The notes: generated from the sequence alone by a model not told the origin. Positions 1-18,108 are shown, numbered from the stretch's first letter. The stretch is DNA of 64,000 bases from Thermophilibacter provencensis (GCF_030372065.1 NZ_JAUDEA010000003.1:109906-173905); one strand, 5' to 3'. A program made the numbers and translations.

Positions 1-274
1 CCTCGTCGTCGGTCTCGTCCGCCAGCTCAAGGGCAGCGGAGGCGTCCTCGAGCTTCTCGCGTGCGGACTCGATGCCCGCCACGGAGTCACGGGCGGCGGA
101 GAGCTGCTCCATGACGGCGCGCGCGGCCTCGGCATTATCCCAGAAGCCCGGCTCGGCGCTCTTTGCCTCGAGCTCGGAGACCTTGCCCCTGAGCTCCTCT
201 ATGTGGAGGTATCCCTCGACCTCGTCGAGCCGGCTGGCCAGCGCGGCGAGGTCGGGCCTGCTCGTATCCGCCAT
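1..274 (-). CDS. prfB: Peptide chain release factor 2 (RF2), N-terminal part, cut by window edge
   Basis: RF2 recognises UGA and UAA stop codons and triggers peptide release on the ribosome. Only the first 91 codons are present; the gene runs off the left edge. The translation begins MADTSRPDLAALASRLDEV and continues through EPGFWDN, which matches the N-terminal coiled-coil region of RF2 (E. coli has EQPDVWNEP there). The ATG directly follows the secA stop codon (TAGATG), so the two are very likely co-transcribed and translationally coupled. Most bacterial prfB genes need a +1 frameshift at an in-frame TGA near codon 26. Here the equivalent stretch reads GAG GGA TAC CTC CAC ATA and the frame stays open, so that autoregulatory site is missing. 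The GGQ and SPF motifs lie outside the window, so the RF2 assignment rests on the N-terminus and the secA-prfB synteny. Confidence 0.85.
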   Translation of the reverse strand, partial: MADTSRPDLAALASRLDEVEGYLHIEELRGKVSELEAKSAEPGFWDNAEAARAVMEQLSAARDSVAGIESAREKLEDASAALELADETDDE

Positions 275-3139
275 CTACCGGTTCCTGCCGTGGCAGTTCT
301 TGAACTTCTTCCCGCTGCCGCAGGGGCAGGGGTCGTTGCGCCCCACGCCCACGTAGGGGTCGGGGTCATCCGCCTTCCGGTAGGTGCGCGGCTTGGACGC
401 GCCGAGCGCGTTGCCCTGGGGAGGCGCCCCAACGGCGCCGGGCTTTGCGACGGCGGCGGGGGCGCGACGGGCGCCCTGGTCGCCATCCACCTCGGCGGGG
501 CCGGAGTACTGGGCGCCGCGCAGCTCGGAGGGCTCCTCCTCGGCCGGTGCCGGCGCGGCGGGCCTCACCACGATCTCAAGGCGCAGGATGGTGCGGAGGA
601 AGTCCTCGTACATGGTGTTGACGAGCTCGGCAAAGGCCGCGTAGGCCTCGGTCTTGTACTCGACGAGCGGGTCGCGCTGGCCAAAGCCGCGCAGGCCAAT
701 GCCGGTCTTGAGGTAGTCCATCTCCTGGAGGTAGGACATCCAGCGCGTGTCGATGACGCGCAGCATGACCTGGGCGGAGAGCATGTGCATGGGCTCCGCG
801 CCAATGCGCTCGGCCTTCTCGGCAAAGCAGCCGTCGACAAACTCCTTGACCGTCTCCGCAACGTCGCCCTCGCCCTGGCCCTCCTCGACGCCGGGAACGT
901 CCTTGCGGCCGGTGAGCTCCTGGAGCCACCGCTCGAGCCCGCGGACGTCCCAGTCCGCCTGCTTGGAGCCCTCCGGGCAGAACTCGGAAACCTCGCGCTG
1001 GACCGTGTCATAGGTCACCTCGTCGATGTGCTCCATGAGGTCCTTGCCGTCGAGGATCTTGTTGCGCTCCTCGTAGATGACCTGGCGCTGGGTGTTCATG
1101 ACGTTGTCGTAGTCGAGGACGTTCTTTCGCATGGCGAAGTTGATCTCCTCGATCTTGCGCTGCGCGCTCTCAACGGCCTTCGTGACCATCTTGGCCTGGA
1201 TGGGCATGTCGTCGGGCATGTCGTAGCGCTGCATCATCGCAGAGATCTTGTCCATGCGGTCCCCGCCGAAGAGGCGCATGAGGTCATCCTCAAGCGAGAG
1301 GTAGAACTGGGTCTCGCCAGGGTCGCCCTGACGGCCGGAGCGGCCGCGCAGCTGGTTGTCGATGCGGCGGCTCTCGTGGCGCTCGGTGCCAATGACGCAC
1401 AGGCCGCCCGCGTCGATGACGTGGCGCTTCTCCACCTCGCAGCGCTCCTTGGCGCGCGCGAGCGCTGAGGCGTGCTCCTCGGCGATGGACGCCAGCGTCT
1501 CCGGCTCGATCTCTATCCCCTGCTTGGCGAGCTCGGACGCCTTGAGGCGCGCCGGGTCGCCCGCGGCAAGGATGCGGCGCACCACGTCGCGCTCCACGCC
1601 AAAGTCGAGCTCGAGCACGGCCTCCTCGGCAAGCTCCTCGGGGTTGCCGCCGAGCAGGATGTCCGTGCCACGGCCGGCCATGTTCGTCGCGATGGTGACG
1701 GCGCCCTCACGGCCCGCCTGGGCGACGATCTGCGCCTCGCGCTCGTGATACTTGGCGTTGAGGACGTTGTGCTTGATGCCGCGCTTGTCGAGGATGCGCG
1801 AGAGCTTCTCGGAGTTCTCAATGGAGACGGTGCCCACCAGGCACGGCTGACCCTTGGCGTGGCGCTCCACGACGTCGTCCGCCACGGCCTTGAACTTGGA
1901 CTCGATGGTGCGGTAGACAAGGTCGTCGTGGTCCTGTCGGATGACCGGCTTGTTGGGCGGAATCACCTGCACCGGGATGTGGTAGACCTCGCGGAACTCC
2001 GCGTCCTCCGTCATGGCCGTGCCCGTCATGCCCGCAAGCTTGTCGTACATGAGGAAGTAGTTCTGGAGCGTGATGGTGGCGAGCGTCTGGTTCTCCTCGC
2101 GGACAATCACGCCTTCCTTTGCCTCGATGGCCTGGTGCAGGCCCTCGGAGTAGCGCCTGCCCTCCATGATGCGGCCGGTGAACTCGTCGACGATCTTGAC
2201 CTCGCCGTCCACGACCACGTACTGCTGGTCGCGATGGAACATGTACTCGGCCTTGAGCGCCTGCTGGAGGTGGTTCACCAGCTGGCCGGACACGTCGCCG
2301 TAGATGTCATCGATCCCAAGGGCGCGCTCCACCTTCTCCAGGCCCTCGTCGGTGGTGGCAATGGTGTGCTTGGCCTCGTCCATCTCGAAGTCGACCTCGG
2401 GGATGAGCCCGCGCACCGCGCGCGCAAAGTCCTTGTAGGTGGCGGCGGACTTGCTGCCGGCGCCGGAGATGATAAGCGGGGTCCTCGCCTCGTCGATGAG
2501 GATGGAGTCCGCCTCGTCCACGATGGCGTAGTGGTGCCCGCGCTGCACGCGCATGCTAGCCCGCGTGACCATGTTGTCGCGCAGGTAGTCAAAGCCAAAC
2601 TCGGAGTTGGTGCCGTAGGTCACGTCCGCCTCGTAGGCGGGCTTCTTGAGCGGGAGGCGCATGCCGTTCTGAATGAGGCCCACGGACATGCCCAGGAAGC
2701 GGTAGATCTGGCCCATCCACTCGCTGTCGCGCTTGGCGAGGTAGTCGTTGACGGTAACGATGTGGACGCCCTTGCCGGGGATGGCGTTGAGGTAGCCGGC
2801 GAGCGTCGAGACGAGCGTCTTGCCCTCGCCCGTCTTCATCTCGGCAATGGTGCCGCGGTGCAGCGCGATGCCACCGATGATCTGCACGTCAAAGTGGCGC
2901 AGGCCCGTCGTTCTCACCGACGCCTCGCGAACCGCTGCAAACGCGTCCGGAAGCAGCTGGTCGAGGGTCTCCCCCGCGGCGTAGCGCTCGCGAAAGCCCG
3001 CCGTGACCGCGTGGAGCTCATCGTCCGACATGGCCTGGTACTTGGGCTCGAGCTCGTTCACCTGCGCGGTGATGCGCTCGTATTCCTTGAGCTCCTTGTC
3101 CGAGCCCAGAGAGAGGAGTTTGGAGAGAAAGTTTGCCAT
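275..3139 (-). CDS. secA: Preprotein translocase ATPase SecA
   Basis: SecA is the ATP-driven motor that pushes unfolded preproteins through the SecYEG channel at the cytoplasmic membrane. The product is about 954 residues, a normal length. Walker A (MKTGEGKTL) lies near residue 110 and the DEAD-box segment DEADSILIDEARTPL near 215. The second helicase domain carries ATNMAGRGTDI and the QLRGRSGRQGDPG motif. The protein ends in the zinc-binding SEC-C tail CPCGSGKKFKNCHG, which contacts SecB, ribosomes or lipid in other species. I start at the ATG giving MANFLSKLL, preceded by AGAAGGAAGA, rather than at an in-frame start 8 codons upstream. It is followed without a gap by prfB. It is the housekeeping SecA1 type judging by its full length and zinc tail. 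Confidence 0.97.
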   Translation of the reverse strand: MANFLSKLLSLGSDKELKEYERITAQVNELEPKYQAMSDDELHAVTAGFRERYAAGETLDQLLPDAFAAVREASVRTTGLRHFDVQIIGGIALHRGTIAEMKTGEGKTLVSTLAGYLNAIPGKGVHIVTVNDYLAKRDSEWMGQIYRFLGMSVGLIQNGMRLPLKKPAYEADVTYGTNSEFGFDYLRDNMVTRASMRVQRGHHYAIVDEADSILIDEARTPLIISGAGSKSAATYKDFARAVRGLIPEVDFEMDEAKHTIATTDEGLEKVERALGIDDIYGDVSGQLVNHLQQALKAEYMFHRDQQYVVVDGEVKIVDEFTGRIMEGRRYSEGLHQAIEAKEGVIVREENQTLATITLQNYFLMYDKLAGMTGTAMTEDAEFREVYHIPVQVIPPNKPVIRQDHDDLVYRTIESKFKAVADDVVERHAKGQPCLVGTVSIENSEKLSRILDKRGIKHNVLNAKYHEREAQIVAQAGREGAVTIATNMAGRGTDILLGGNPEELAEEAVLELDFGVERDVVRRILAAGDPARLKASELAKQGIEIEPETLASIAEEHASALARAKERCEVEKRHVIDAGGLCVIGTERHESRRIDNQLRGRSGRQGDPGETQFYLSLEDDLMRLFGGDRMDKISAMMQRYDMPDDMPIQAKMVTKAVESAQRKIEEINFAMRKNVLDYDNVMNTQRQVIYEERNKILDGKDLMEHIDEVTYDTVQREVSEFCPEGSKQADWDVRGLERWLQELTGRKDVPGVEEGQGEGDVAETVKEFVDGCFAEKAERIGAEPMHMLSAQVMLRVIDTRWMSYLQEMDYLKTGIGLRGFGQRDPLVEYKTEAYAAFAELVNTMYEDFLRTILRLEIVVRPAAPAPAEEEPSELRGAQYSGPAEVDGDQGARRAPAAVAKPGAVGAPPQGNALGASKPRTYRKADDPDPYVGVGRNDPCPCGSGKKFKNCHGRNR

Positions 3140-3279
3140 CGGTCTTCCTTCTGCCGTTGCCATGCGATGCCGACAGGGGCACTCAACTTCAACACTCTAC
3201 CCGTAGCCGCCAGCGATAAGGGCCGCGCGAGGAGGTCTCACCAAAACCGCAACTGAGAGGGAGGGCCCCGGCGAATCGC

Positions 3280-6147
3280 CTACTCCAACCCCATCTCCCC
3301 CAAGAGCCGCTCAGAGGGCCCGCTCGCGCCCAGGCGTCGGAGCCGGGCGCAATGATGGCGAAAGTGGCGCTCGGCCTCAAGCGACCTCCCCCCAGCTTTG
3401 AGCGCGCGCACGAGCGTGAGGATGGCGTCCTCCCTCAGCTCGTTTGCGGCGAGGGCGTTGGAGGCGAGACGCGCCGCCGTGCGCTCCTGGCCCATCTCGA
3501 GCGCCGCCTCCGCCCCGGCGACCATGGCGTCCGCGTAGAGCTCCCTCAGCTCGTCCCTGAGCTTGGTGACGAGTCCCGTCGAATCGTCGGAGGGAACATA
3601 GAGATCCCCCGCGTAGAGGCTCTCCGCCTGCCGTGCCATCGAAAGCGCGCGCATGGGGTCGGAGGCGTCCGAGGCCTCTCTCGCAAAGGCCCTGAAAAGG
3701 TCAACGTCACATCTCACGAGACCCATGTCCAGCGATATCTCCCGGCTTGAGCGGCTGGTGACAAACGGGTCGAGCCCTGGCTCAATCTCCGCGATCGCCG
3801 CCCTGAGGGCGCTTGTCGCCTGATAGGCCTTGTTAAAGCCCGTGACGTAGTCCTTGCCCGGCCATACCTGGTCCACAAGCTGAAAGCGCTTGGCGCTGCC
3901 GCCGCGCTGCAGCACGAGGTACTCGAGAAGGGCCTTGGCGTTTCTGCGCTCGAGCTTCCAGTCTGGGATCCGGACCCCTCGCACGTAGACCGCGCAGCCG
4001 CCGAGCAGCGTCACGTCAATGGGAATCTTCGACTCTTCCGGGAGGGGGCTTCCCAGACCCCTCGCGAGCGCGGAGGAGGGGGAGCACTCGCTACCCGTTC
4101 CACGCCCCCGCGCGGGACCCGCCGCCATCCCCGAGAGGGCGCGCTTCCACGACGAGGGAAGACAGCGCCTCAGCAGCGGGGAGAACGTGCCCATGCCATA
4201 CGCGAGGACCCCCAGGAGCCAGAGCTCGTTTCTCGGCGCGGCCGTCTCGAGCTCCTCCGTCGTGAGGTCCCCCTCGTCGAGCGCCATTGCGGAGAGGACC
4301 ACGGAGCACACGCGCGAGAGCCCGTCGTGCCCGCCCTCAAGGCACTCGTAAGAGACGCGCTCCCCCAGCATGAAGCCCGCCACGGCCCTCAGAAGGCGCG
4401 CAACCCTCCCCAGGTAGACGAGACCCTCTGCCACCGCCCGGTCTGCGGCGAGCTGAGACCTCACGGCAGCCCGTGCCAGGGTCTTGCCCCTCAGGTCGCA
4501 GATGCAGCCGGCGAGAAGCGCCACGACCAAGACAAGCGAGTCCCCTTGCCGCTCGGCGCTCGCGGCGAGAGCCTCGGCATCCGTCGAGGCACGCGGGCTT
4601 CCCTCCAGCGTCTCGCGAATCACCGACGAGAGGGAAAGGTAGGGGGCCAGCCCGGAAAGCTCGGGCGCGCCCAGGCGCGAGGGCTCCTCGTCCGACGTGG
4701 CACCCTCCCCCGCGTCGCCCATTAAGAGCTGGGCCACCTCAAGATCGAGCTCAAGAAGCGCTCCCGAGAGCGTGCGCTCGGACGCTCCCCTGGGATGCGC
4801 CACGAGCAGCCTCATGGCGTCGTCCGGCCGGCCATCGGCCATCAGCACGAAGGCCTCACGGTGAAGGTGGAGCCGGTAAACGAGGGGGCTCACGTCCTCC
4901 GAGAGCTCAATGCCCCTCGTCCACGGCCCCCTCAGCAGACGCCTTGCCTCCACAAACATCAGGGCTGCCGCGTCGACACCAGAAAGGGTGGCAAGGCGCG
5001 CCGCCCCCTCGGCATCAAAGCGCCTGGACGACACGGCATCCATCGCGAGCTCAAGGGACTCGAGCACCGACGGCGGGCACTCGCCCAGGAGCCGCTCGCG
5101 CGAGACGGACCTTCTTACGAGGGCAATCTCAGAGACATCGATGAACTCGGCCCCGCGCTCCACCACCATGCGGAGCATTCCGTCTGCCGGCACCATCTTG
5201 CAGAGAATCGCGGCGCGGGAATAGTCCCCGCGCGACATGAGAAGGCGGGCGGACCTTGCGAGCACCTCAGAGTGCTCGAGACAGGCGGAGCTCAGGCGGG
5301 GCACGGTCGCCATCGAGGCAAGATGCGCGTCCGAGCCAAGGCACGAGAAGCGGTCAAGCCCGGAGGATATGCCAAGAACGGGAGCCTCCGAACAAAGGAC
5401 CGCAATCATCTCGTCGGGAGAGCGCCCCACGACGCGCTGGACATCGTCTGTCGTCCCCGATCCAAGAAGAAGCATCGCGAGACGAACCTCAAGCTCCTCA
5501 TCGGAAAGGCCCCTGCGCACGGTTTGCTCCACAAGCGATCCGAGCGCATCAAAGTATGCCTGGGGAGGCGCTCCGGGCGTGCAGCCCGCAAGGCGAGCAT
5601 CGCCCAGGGAGCGCAGAAGGGAGGGGATGCCCCTCGTGAGCGAGCGCAGCTCCTGCGGGTACCGAGAGCGGGAGATCTCGGCATACCCCAGCGCTAGCAG
5701 GTCGGAGGTCCAGATGACGCGATACTCCGGGAGCTCCTCCAAAAGCTGGCGCGCATCGGGAGAGAGCGTGAGAACAACGGAGACGCCAGGGAGCATGGCC
5801 TTTCCAAGCGCAGTGACAAAGCGCGAGACCTCATGCTCGTCAAACGACGGAACGTTCTCCAAGACAAGAAGCGTCCTGGCGTCGGGCTTGATAACATCAC
5901 GGGCGAGACGCGAGAGGGTTCGCACCGCCTTGTTGGGACCTGACGAGCGCAGCTGTCGGGAATGAATCACAAAGCTGCGACGCTGAGCCTCAGAGACAAT
6001 CTCGCCCACAAGGTCATGGCGGCCCATTCCGGGCTCGGCGCAGATGGCAAGAAGAAGCTGCTCTCCTCGAGAAGAGGCCTCGAAAAGAGCTGTCGGTGAG
6101 GCAAAGAGCTTCATCTCATTCTTAACGTGTGAATCATCGGACATCAT
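3280..6147 (-). CDS. STAND-type ATPase with C-terminal BTAD transcriptional activator domain
   Basis: This is a large (about 955 residue) SARP/LuxR-like regulator with a reversed domain order. The N-terminus has a nucleotide-binding segment around residues 25-125. Its P-loop is weak (AEPGMGRHDL) and a Walker B-like strand reads TLLVLENVPSF. A long alpha-helical, TPR-like middle follows. From about residue 708 there is a winged helix of the OmpR/SARP kind (IDVTLLGGCAVYVRGVRI, then KALLEYLVLQRGG and LVDQVWPG), followed by a bacterial transcriptional activation domain (about 815-955). Such proteins usually respond to a ligand through the STAND module and activate nearby genes; the target here is unknown. 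The start is the ATG with GGAG 8 nt upstream. The P-loop lacks the usual GK[ST] lysine, so ATP hydrolysis is doubtful. It stands alone between secA and the rRNA operons. Confidence 0.8.
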   Translation of the reverse strand: MMSDDSHVKNEMKLFASPTALFEASSRGEQLLLAICAEPGMGRHDLVGEIVSEAQRRSFVIHSRQLRSSGPNKAVRTLSRLARDVIKPDARTLLVLENVPSFDEHEVSRFVTALGKAMLPGVSVVLTLSPDARQLLEELPEYRVIWTSDLLALGYAEISRSRYPQELRSLTRGIPSLLRSLGDARLAGCTPGAPPQAYFDALGSLVEQTVRRGLSDEELEVRLAMLLLGSGTTDDVQRVVGRSPDEMIAVLCSEAPVLGISSGLDRFSCLGSDAHLASMATVPRLSSACLEHSEVLARSARLLMSRGDYSRAAILCKMVPADGMLRMVVERGAEFIDVSEIALVRRSVSRERLLGECPPSVLESLELAMDAVSSRRFDAEGAARLATLSGVDAAALMFVEARRLLRGPWTRGIELSEDVSPLVYRLHLHREAFVLMADGRPDDAMRLLVAHPRGASERTLSGALLELDLEVAQLLMGDAGEGATSDEEPSRLGAPELSGLAPYLSLSSVIRETLEGSPRASTDAEALAASAERQGDSLVLVVALLAGCICDLRGKTLARAAVRSQLAADRAVAEGLVYLGRVARLLRAVAGFMLGERVSYECLEGGHDGLSRVCSVVLSAMALDEGDLTTEELETAAPRNELWLLGVLAYGMGTFSPLLRRCLPSSWKRALSGMAAGPARGRGTGSECSPSSALARGLGSPLPEESKIPIDVTLLGGCAVYVRGVRIPDWKLERRNAKALLEYLVLQRGGSAKRFQLVDQVWPGKDYVTGFNKAYQATSALRAAIAEIEPGLDPFVTSRSSREISLDMGLVRCDVDLFRAFAREASDASDPMRALSMARQAESLYAGDLYVPSDDSTGLVTKLRDELRELYADAMVAGAEAALEMGQERTAARLASNALAANELREDAILTLVRALKAGGRSLEAERHFRHHCARLRRLGASGPSERLLGEMGLE

Positions 6148-6350
6148 AAGAACCACTCCATACCGTACTTCCGCGCGTAACGAGTGGGTCCTACAATACC
6201 ATTCTGAATAGTCTGTAAAGCGTTATTTCGGTGGGTGAAGCTATTGTTTTATGAAGTTAGGTGACAGCTAACGGGAAGATTGCCGTTTGAGCAGCATGAA
6301 CAGAAACCAAGCGTGACTCAGACTGACCGAGCTTGCCCAAAACAAAAGAA
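6148..6350. other. AT-richer gap upstream of the STAND-BTAD regulator
   Basis: This non-coding stretch is visibly less G+C-rich than its surroundings and should hold the promoter of the regulator read leftwards. On the minus strand TTTACA (6214-6219) and TATTGT (6193-6198) could be -35 and -10 boxes, but the 15-bp spacer is short, so this is tentative. I see no gene. Confidence 0.3.
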
Positions 6351-6380
6351 GGGGACGTGCCAGACAAATGACACGTCCCC
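6351..6380 (-). terminator. Intrinsic terminator of rRNA operon 1
   Basis: Arms GGGGACGTG (6351-6359) and CACGTCCCC (6372-6380) form a 9-bp stem. On the minus strand the stem is followed by TTCTTTTGTTTTG, a good U-rich tail. It lies about 40 bp past the 5S gene of the most downstream operon. It is unrelated in sequence to the terminators of operons 2 and 3. Confidence 0.8.
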
Positions 6381-6421
6381 TCAATGGAGCAAAGAATCTA
6401 GACAGCAAAATGCCCCTTGTT

Positions 6422-6538
6422 GGTCAGCGACGTCCTGCTCTCCCACGGACTGACTCCGCAGTACCATCGGCGCTCGGGGGCTTAACTTCCGGGTTCGGAA
6501 TGGGACCGGGTGTGCCTCCCCTGCCATGGTCGCTGACC
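6422..6538 (-). rRNA. rrf: 5S rRNA, operon 1
   Basis: The minus strand carries the classic 5S core with CCCATTCCGAACCCGGAAG and TTAAGCCCCCGAGCGCCGAT, closed by complementary ends GGTCAGCGAC and GTCGCTGACC. Pairing continues outward (CCCCTTGTT/AACAAGGGG), a likely processing stalk. The ends are accurate to a few bases. Confidence 0.95.
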
Positions 6539-6639
6539 AACAAGGGGCATTCTGCTTTGGGGGCGCGTCGCCGTGCCCTCAGGGCCGCACAGCGTGACGT
6601 CGACGCTCCTCAAGATCGCGATGCTCGAGAAGTGAATCG

Positions 6640-11289
<4,650 letters not shown>

Positions 11290-11573
11290 AATGAGACCGG
11301 CTAGAGCCGGTTTCGCGTGAGTTTCGGTCGACCCCGTCTAAGATCCCGCTGATCTCGGATTCAGTGAAATTGACGTTCTGACGTGGTGTCAGATTCGATT
11401 TCGCTTAGTCTGTCTTCGTCGATCTTTCGATCGCAGTATCCGGTTCTCAAGGTACTCCCGCGCAGGTCGGAGGCGATGTCCTCGTCGCTGCGCGGGGAAT
11501 AACTATACGCACTTCGGCCGCCCCTGGGGGCGTGAATCCGCGGGTTCACAATTCCTACATAAACGGGGGCGCC
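11290..11573 (-). promoter_or_regulatory. rRNA leader with boxA-like site and promoter-proximal region, operon 1
   Basis: This leader is transcribed towards the 16S. A boxA-like ACCTTGAGAACCGG (11441-11454 on the minus strand) matches the one in the 16S-23S spacer, so it is probably the antitermination signal. A possible -10 TATAGT lies at 11502-11507, without a convincing -35. Two short inverted repeats (GTGAA/TTCAC and CGCCCC/GGGGCG) lie just upstream of it. Confidence 0.55.
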
Positions 11574-11707
11574 CATGACAGGTTCACCTTGGTGTTTGCC
11601 CGCGTCCGTTCGACAGCTAGTTAAAGTGCGAGGTTCTCTCTATAAGCTCTTCCGTACTGCACAAGAATCAGGTACCTTCACAGATCCTTTGGTCTCACGC
11701 GAAGACA
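11574..11707. other. Inter-operon spacer, left of the IS element (unit 1)
   Basis: No gene is visible here. Together with 13052-13170 this was the spacer between two rRNA operons before the IS inserted; the target duplication lets the original sequence be read straight through. It carries the candidate distal rRNA promoter. Confidence 0.6.
11639..11667 (-). promoter_or_regulatory. Candidate distal rRNA promoter P1, operon 1
   Basis: On the minus strand TTCTTG (11662-11667) and TATAGA (11639-11644) are separated by exactly 17 bp and point at the 16S leader. Operon 3 lacks this sequence because its upstream flank differs. Confidence 0.4.
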
Positions 11708-13043
11708 GGCTTATAGGACAAAAAGTGTGTATGAAATGCCCGTCTTTCTGCAGGTAGACACCCACAAATCGGCCTCGTGAGTTGCGTCGCCACAACTTTT
11801 TACCTGGACGGAAAGTGTGTATAGATTCTCGTGTCATCGCAGGTAGACCATGCTGTTCCCAACAGTGGAGTCGGTCTGTCTGCGAGGTTGCCATGGGAAA
11901 TCCCCGCTGCCCTGCCTGCGGCTCGAATATGGTCAAAAACGGGAGGGCGAAAGCCGGCAGGACTCGCTTCAGATGCATGCGCTGCGGCTCGAGCCCAGTG
12001 AGGAAGATCGACACCTCCGCCAAGGCCCTCAAGGCCTTCCTGGGCTGGCTGCTGTCCCGCAAGCGGCAGTCCGACATGCCGGGCGGCGGCAGGACCTTCA
12101 GAAGGAAGTGCGCCCCCTTCTGGAACATATGGCCCATGCCGCCCAGGATAGAGGAGCCGCGGAGCGTCGTCCACGTCGACGGCATACATCTCGGAAGAAA
12201 GGCCGTCGTGCTCGTCGCCTCGGACGAGCGCCACGCCCTGGGCTGGCATCTGTGCCGCACCGAGAACAGCCGCGGCTGGGCGGCCCTGATGCAGCGTATA
12301 GCCGCTCCTGAGATGGTCGTCTCGGACGGGGGCGACGGCTTTCAGAAGGCGCTCGGAAAGACCTGGCCCCGCACGCCTCACCAGCGCTGTGTCTTCCACG
12401 CGTTCTCCCAGGTCAAGTGTTATACCACCTCAAGACCCCGCACCCGGGCAGGGGTGGAACTTTACGGCCTCGCCAAGGCGCTGCTTGCCATCACGACGCT
12501 CGGGGAGGCGCAAGAGTGTGTGGAGGCGTTTCTCGCGTGGTCCGAGCGATGGGACGACTTCCTGTCGGAGAGAACGAGAACAGAGGACGGAAGGTTCGTC
12601 CTCACGCACGAGCGTCTCGTCAAGGCGCGAAGATCCCTTGCTCGGCTCGTCAACGCCGGGACGCTGTTTACCTACCTCGATCCGCGCCTGGAGCATCTTG
12701 CCCCGCTTCCCTCGACCAACAATCGTATCGAGGGCGGCGTGAATTCACAGCTCAGGGCCATGCTCAGGGACCATAGGGGGCTGTCTGTCGAGCGCAGGCT
12801 CAAGGCGGTCTTCTGGTGGTGCTATATGCACAGCCCGAGCCCCTTGCCTGCAGCGGAGATCCTGCGTGTCATGCCGACGGACGGCTCTATCAGAGCCATA
12901 TACGAAAGACTCAATCAGCAGGACAAGCTACAAGGAACCATTCCTCAGTGGGGAGATGCCATAGCGTGGTCAGAGCTCCATCACTCGCAGCCCTTGCGCA
13001 TGGATTGGGATTAGGCCAATACACACTTTTTGTCCTGTAAGCC
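11708..13043 (+). mobile_element. IS1249-like insertion sequence, copy 1 (1336 bp, complete)
   Basis: Terminal inverted repeats of 25 bp with one mismatch bound the element: GGCTTATAGGACAAAAAGTG at 11708, and at 13019-13043 the complement with GGCTTAC. Eight-base direct repeats CGAAGACA flank it at 11700-11707 and 13044-13051, the target duplication expected of IS256-superfamily elements. A second, imperfect copy of the left-end motif (GGACGGAAAGTGTGTAT, then GCAGGTAGACC) lies at 11806-11849, perhaps an extra transposase-binding site. The single transposase gene is intact, so the element may be active. Confidence 0.92.
11893..13014 (+). CDS. IS1249-type transposase (IS256 superfamily, DDE), copy 1
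   Basis: This enzyme cuts and joins the IS ends. The 373-residue product opens with a zinc ribbon (CPACG at 6-10, CMRCG at 28-32), then GRTFRRK. The likely catalytic triad is Asp96 (HVDGIHLG), Asp145 (VVSDGGDGF) and Glu280 (TNNRIEGGVN). The TNNRIEGGVNSQLR and HRGLSVERR segments are typical of the IS1249 group. I chose the ATG with GAGG 6 nt upstream; the frame is open further upstream but runs into the end of the IS. The stop is 5 bp from the right inverted repeat. It reads opposite to the rRNA genes. Confidence 0.93.
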   Translation: MGNPRCPACGSNMVKNGRAKAGRTRFRCMRCGSSPVRKIDTSAKALKAFLGWLLSRKRQSDMPGGGRTFRRKCAPFWNIWPMPPRIEEPRSVVHVDGIHLGRKAVVLVASDERHALGWHLCRTENSRGWAALMQRIAAPEMVVSDGGDGFQKALGKTWPRTPHQRCVFHAFSQVKCYTTSRPRTRAGVELYGLAKALLAITTLGEAQECVEAFLAWSERWDDFLSERTRTEDGRFVLTHERLVKARRSLARLVNAGTLFTYLDPRLEHLAPLPSTNNRIEGGVNSQLRAMLRDHRGLSVERRLKAVFWWCYMHSPSPLPAAEILRVMPTDGSIRAIYERLNQQDKLQGTIPQWGDAIAWSELHHSQPLRMDWD

Positions 13044-13051
13044 CGAAGACA

Positions 13052-13170
13052 TCGCACTGACGCGTCGAGCACGTGTCTCGTCCTTGCCGCACGCTCCTAG
13101 CGTGCCCTTAATCATGTCGCCGCTCTGAGGGCCCGTGCATCCTTCTCAAGAACCCAGGTGAAGACGATCG
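13052..13170. other. Inter-operon spacer, right of the IS element (unit 1)
   Basis: This is a short stretch between the target duplication and the terminator of operon 2. I see no gene or clear signal in it. The same sequence recurs at 19871-19989. Confidence 0.5.
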
Positions 13171-13209
13171 AAAACAAAAAAGCCGCCAGGCGGTGATGCC
13201 CAGCGGCTT
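13171..13209 (-). terminator. Intrinsic terminator of rRNA operon 2
   Basis: On the minus strand AAGCCGC and GCGGCTT form the stem (13203-13209 with 13180-13186), followed by TTTTTTGTTTTC. It lies about 30 bp past the 5S. The sequence differs from the operon 1 terminator. Confidence 0.85.
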
Positions 13210-13240
13210 GAGTGCTTTCTATAGCAAAATGCCCCTTGTT

Positions 13241-13357
13241 GGTCAGCGACGTCCTGCTCTCCCACGGACTGACTCCGCAGTACCATCGGCGCTCGGGGGC
13301 TTAACTTCCGGGTTCGGAATGGGACCGGGTGTGCCTCCCCTGCCATGGTCGCTGACC
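13241..13357 (-). rRNA. rrf: 5S rRNA, operon 2
   Basis: This is an identical copy of the 5S in operon 1, offset by 6819 bp, with the same complementary ends and outer processing stalk. Confidence 0.95.
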
Positions 13358-13458
13358 AACAAGGGGCATTCTGCTTTGGGGGCGCGTCGCCGTGCCCTCA
13401 GGGCCGCACAGCGTGACGTCGACGCTCCTCAAGATCGCGATGCTCGAGAAGTGAATCG

Positions 13459-16393
<2,935 letters not shown>

Positions 16394-16593
16394 TCGATGG
16401 CTCGAACATACTGTCATATAGATGCGATCTTTGAAGAAGAATCTTCGTCACGCTATGCAGCTCTCAAGGTACGGCGGGGGAGTCCCCCGGGGACCGGACA
16501 CTGCGCGCCTGGCGGCGCGGCGAAGACGAGATCCAGCGGAAGAGACGGGTCGTCCGTCATGTGATGTCTTCTTCCGGAAGAGGTGTTTCTCCC

Positions 16594-18108
<1,515 letters not shown>

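Noticed and set aside
203..3256. Long plus-strand frames opposite secA, and similar antisense frames opposite the atp genes, murA and clpB
   Set aside because: They are antisense mirrors produced by strong GC3 bias, with Leu/Val/Asp/His-rich translations and no ribosome sites.
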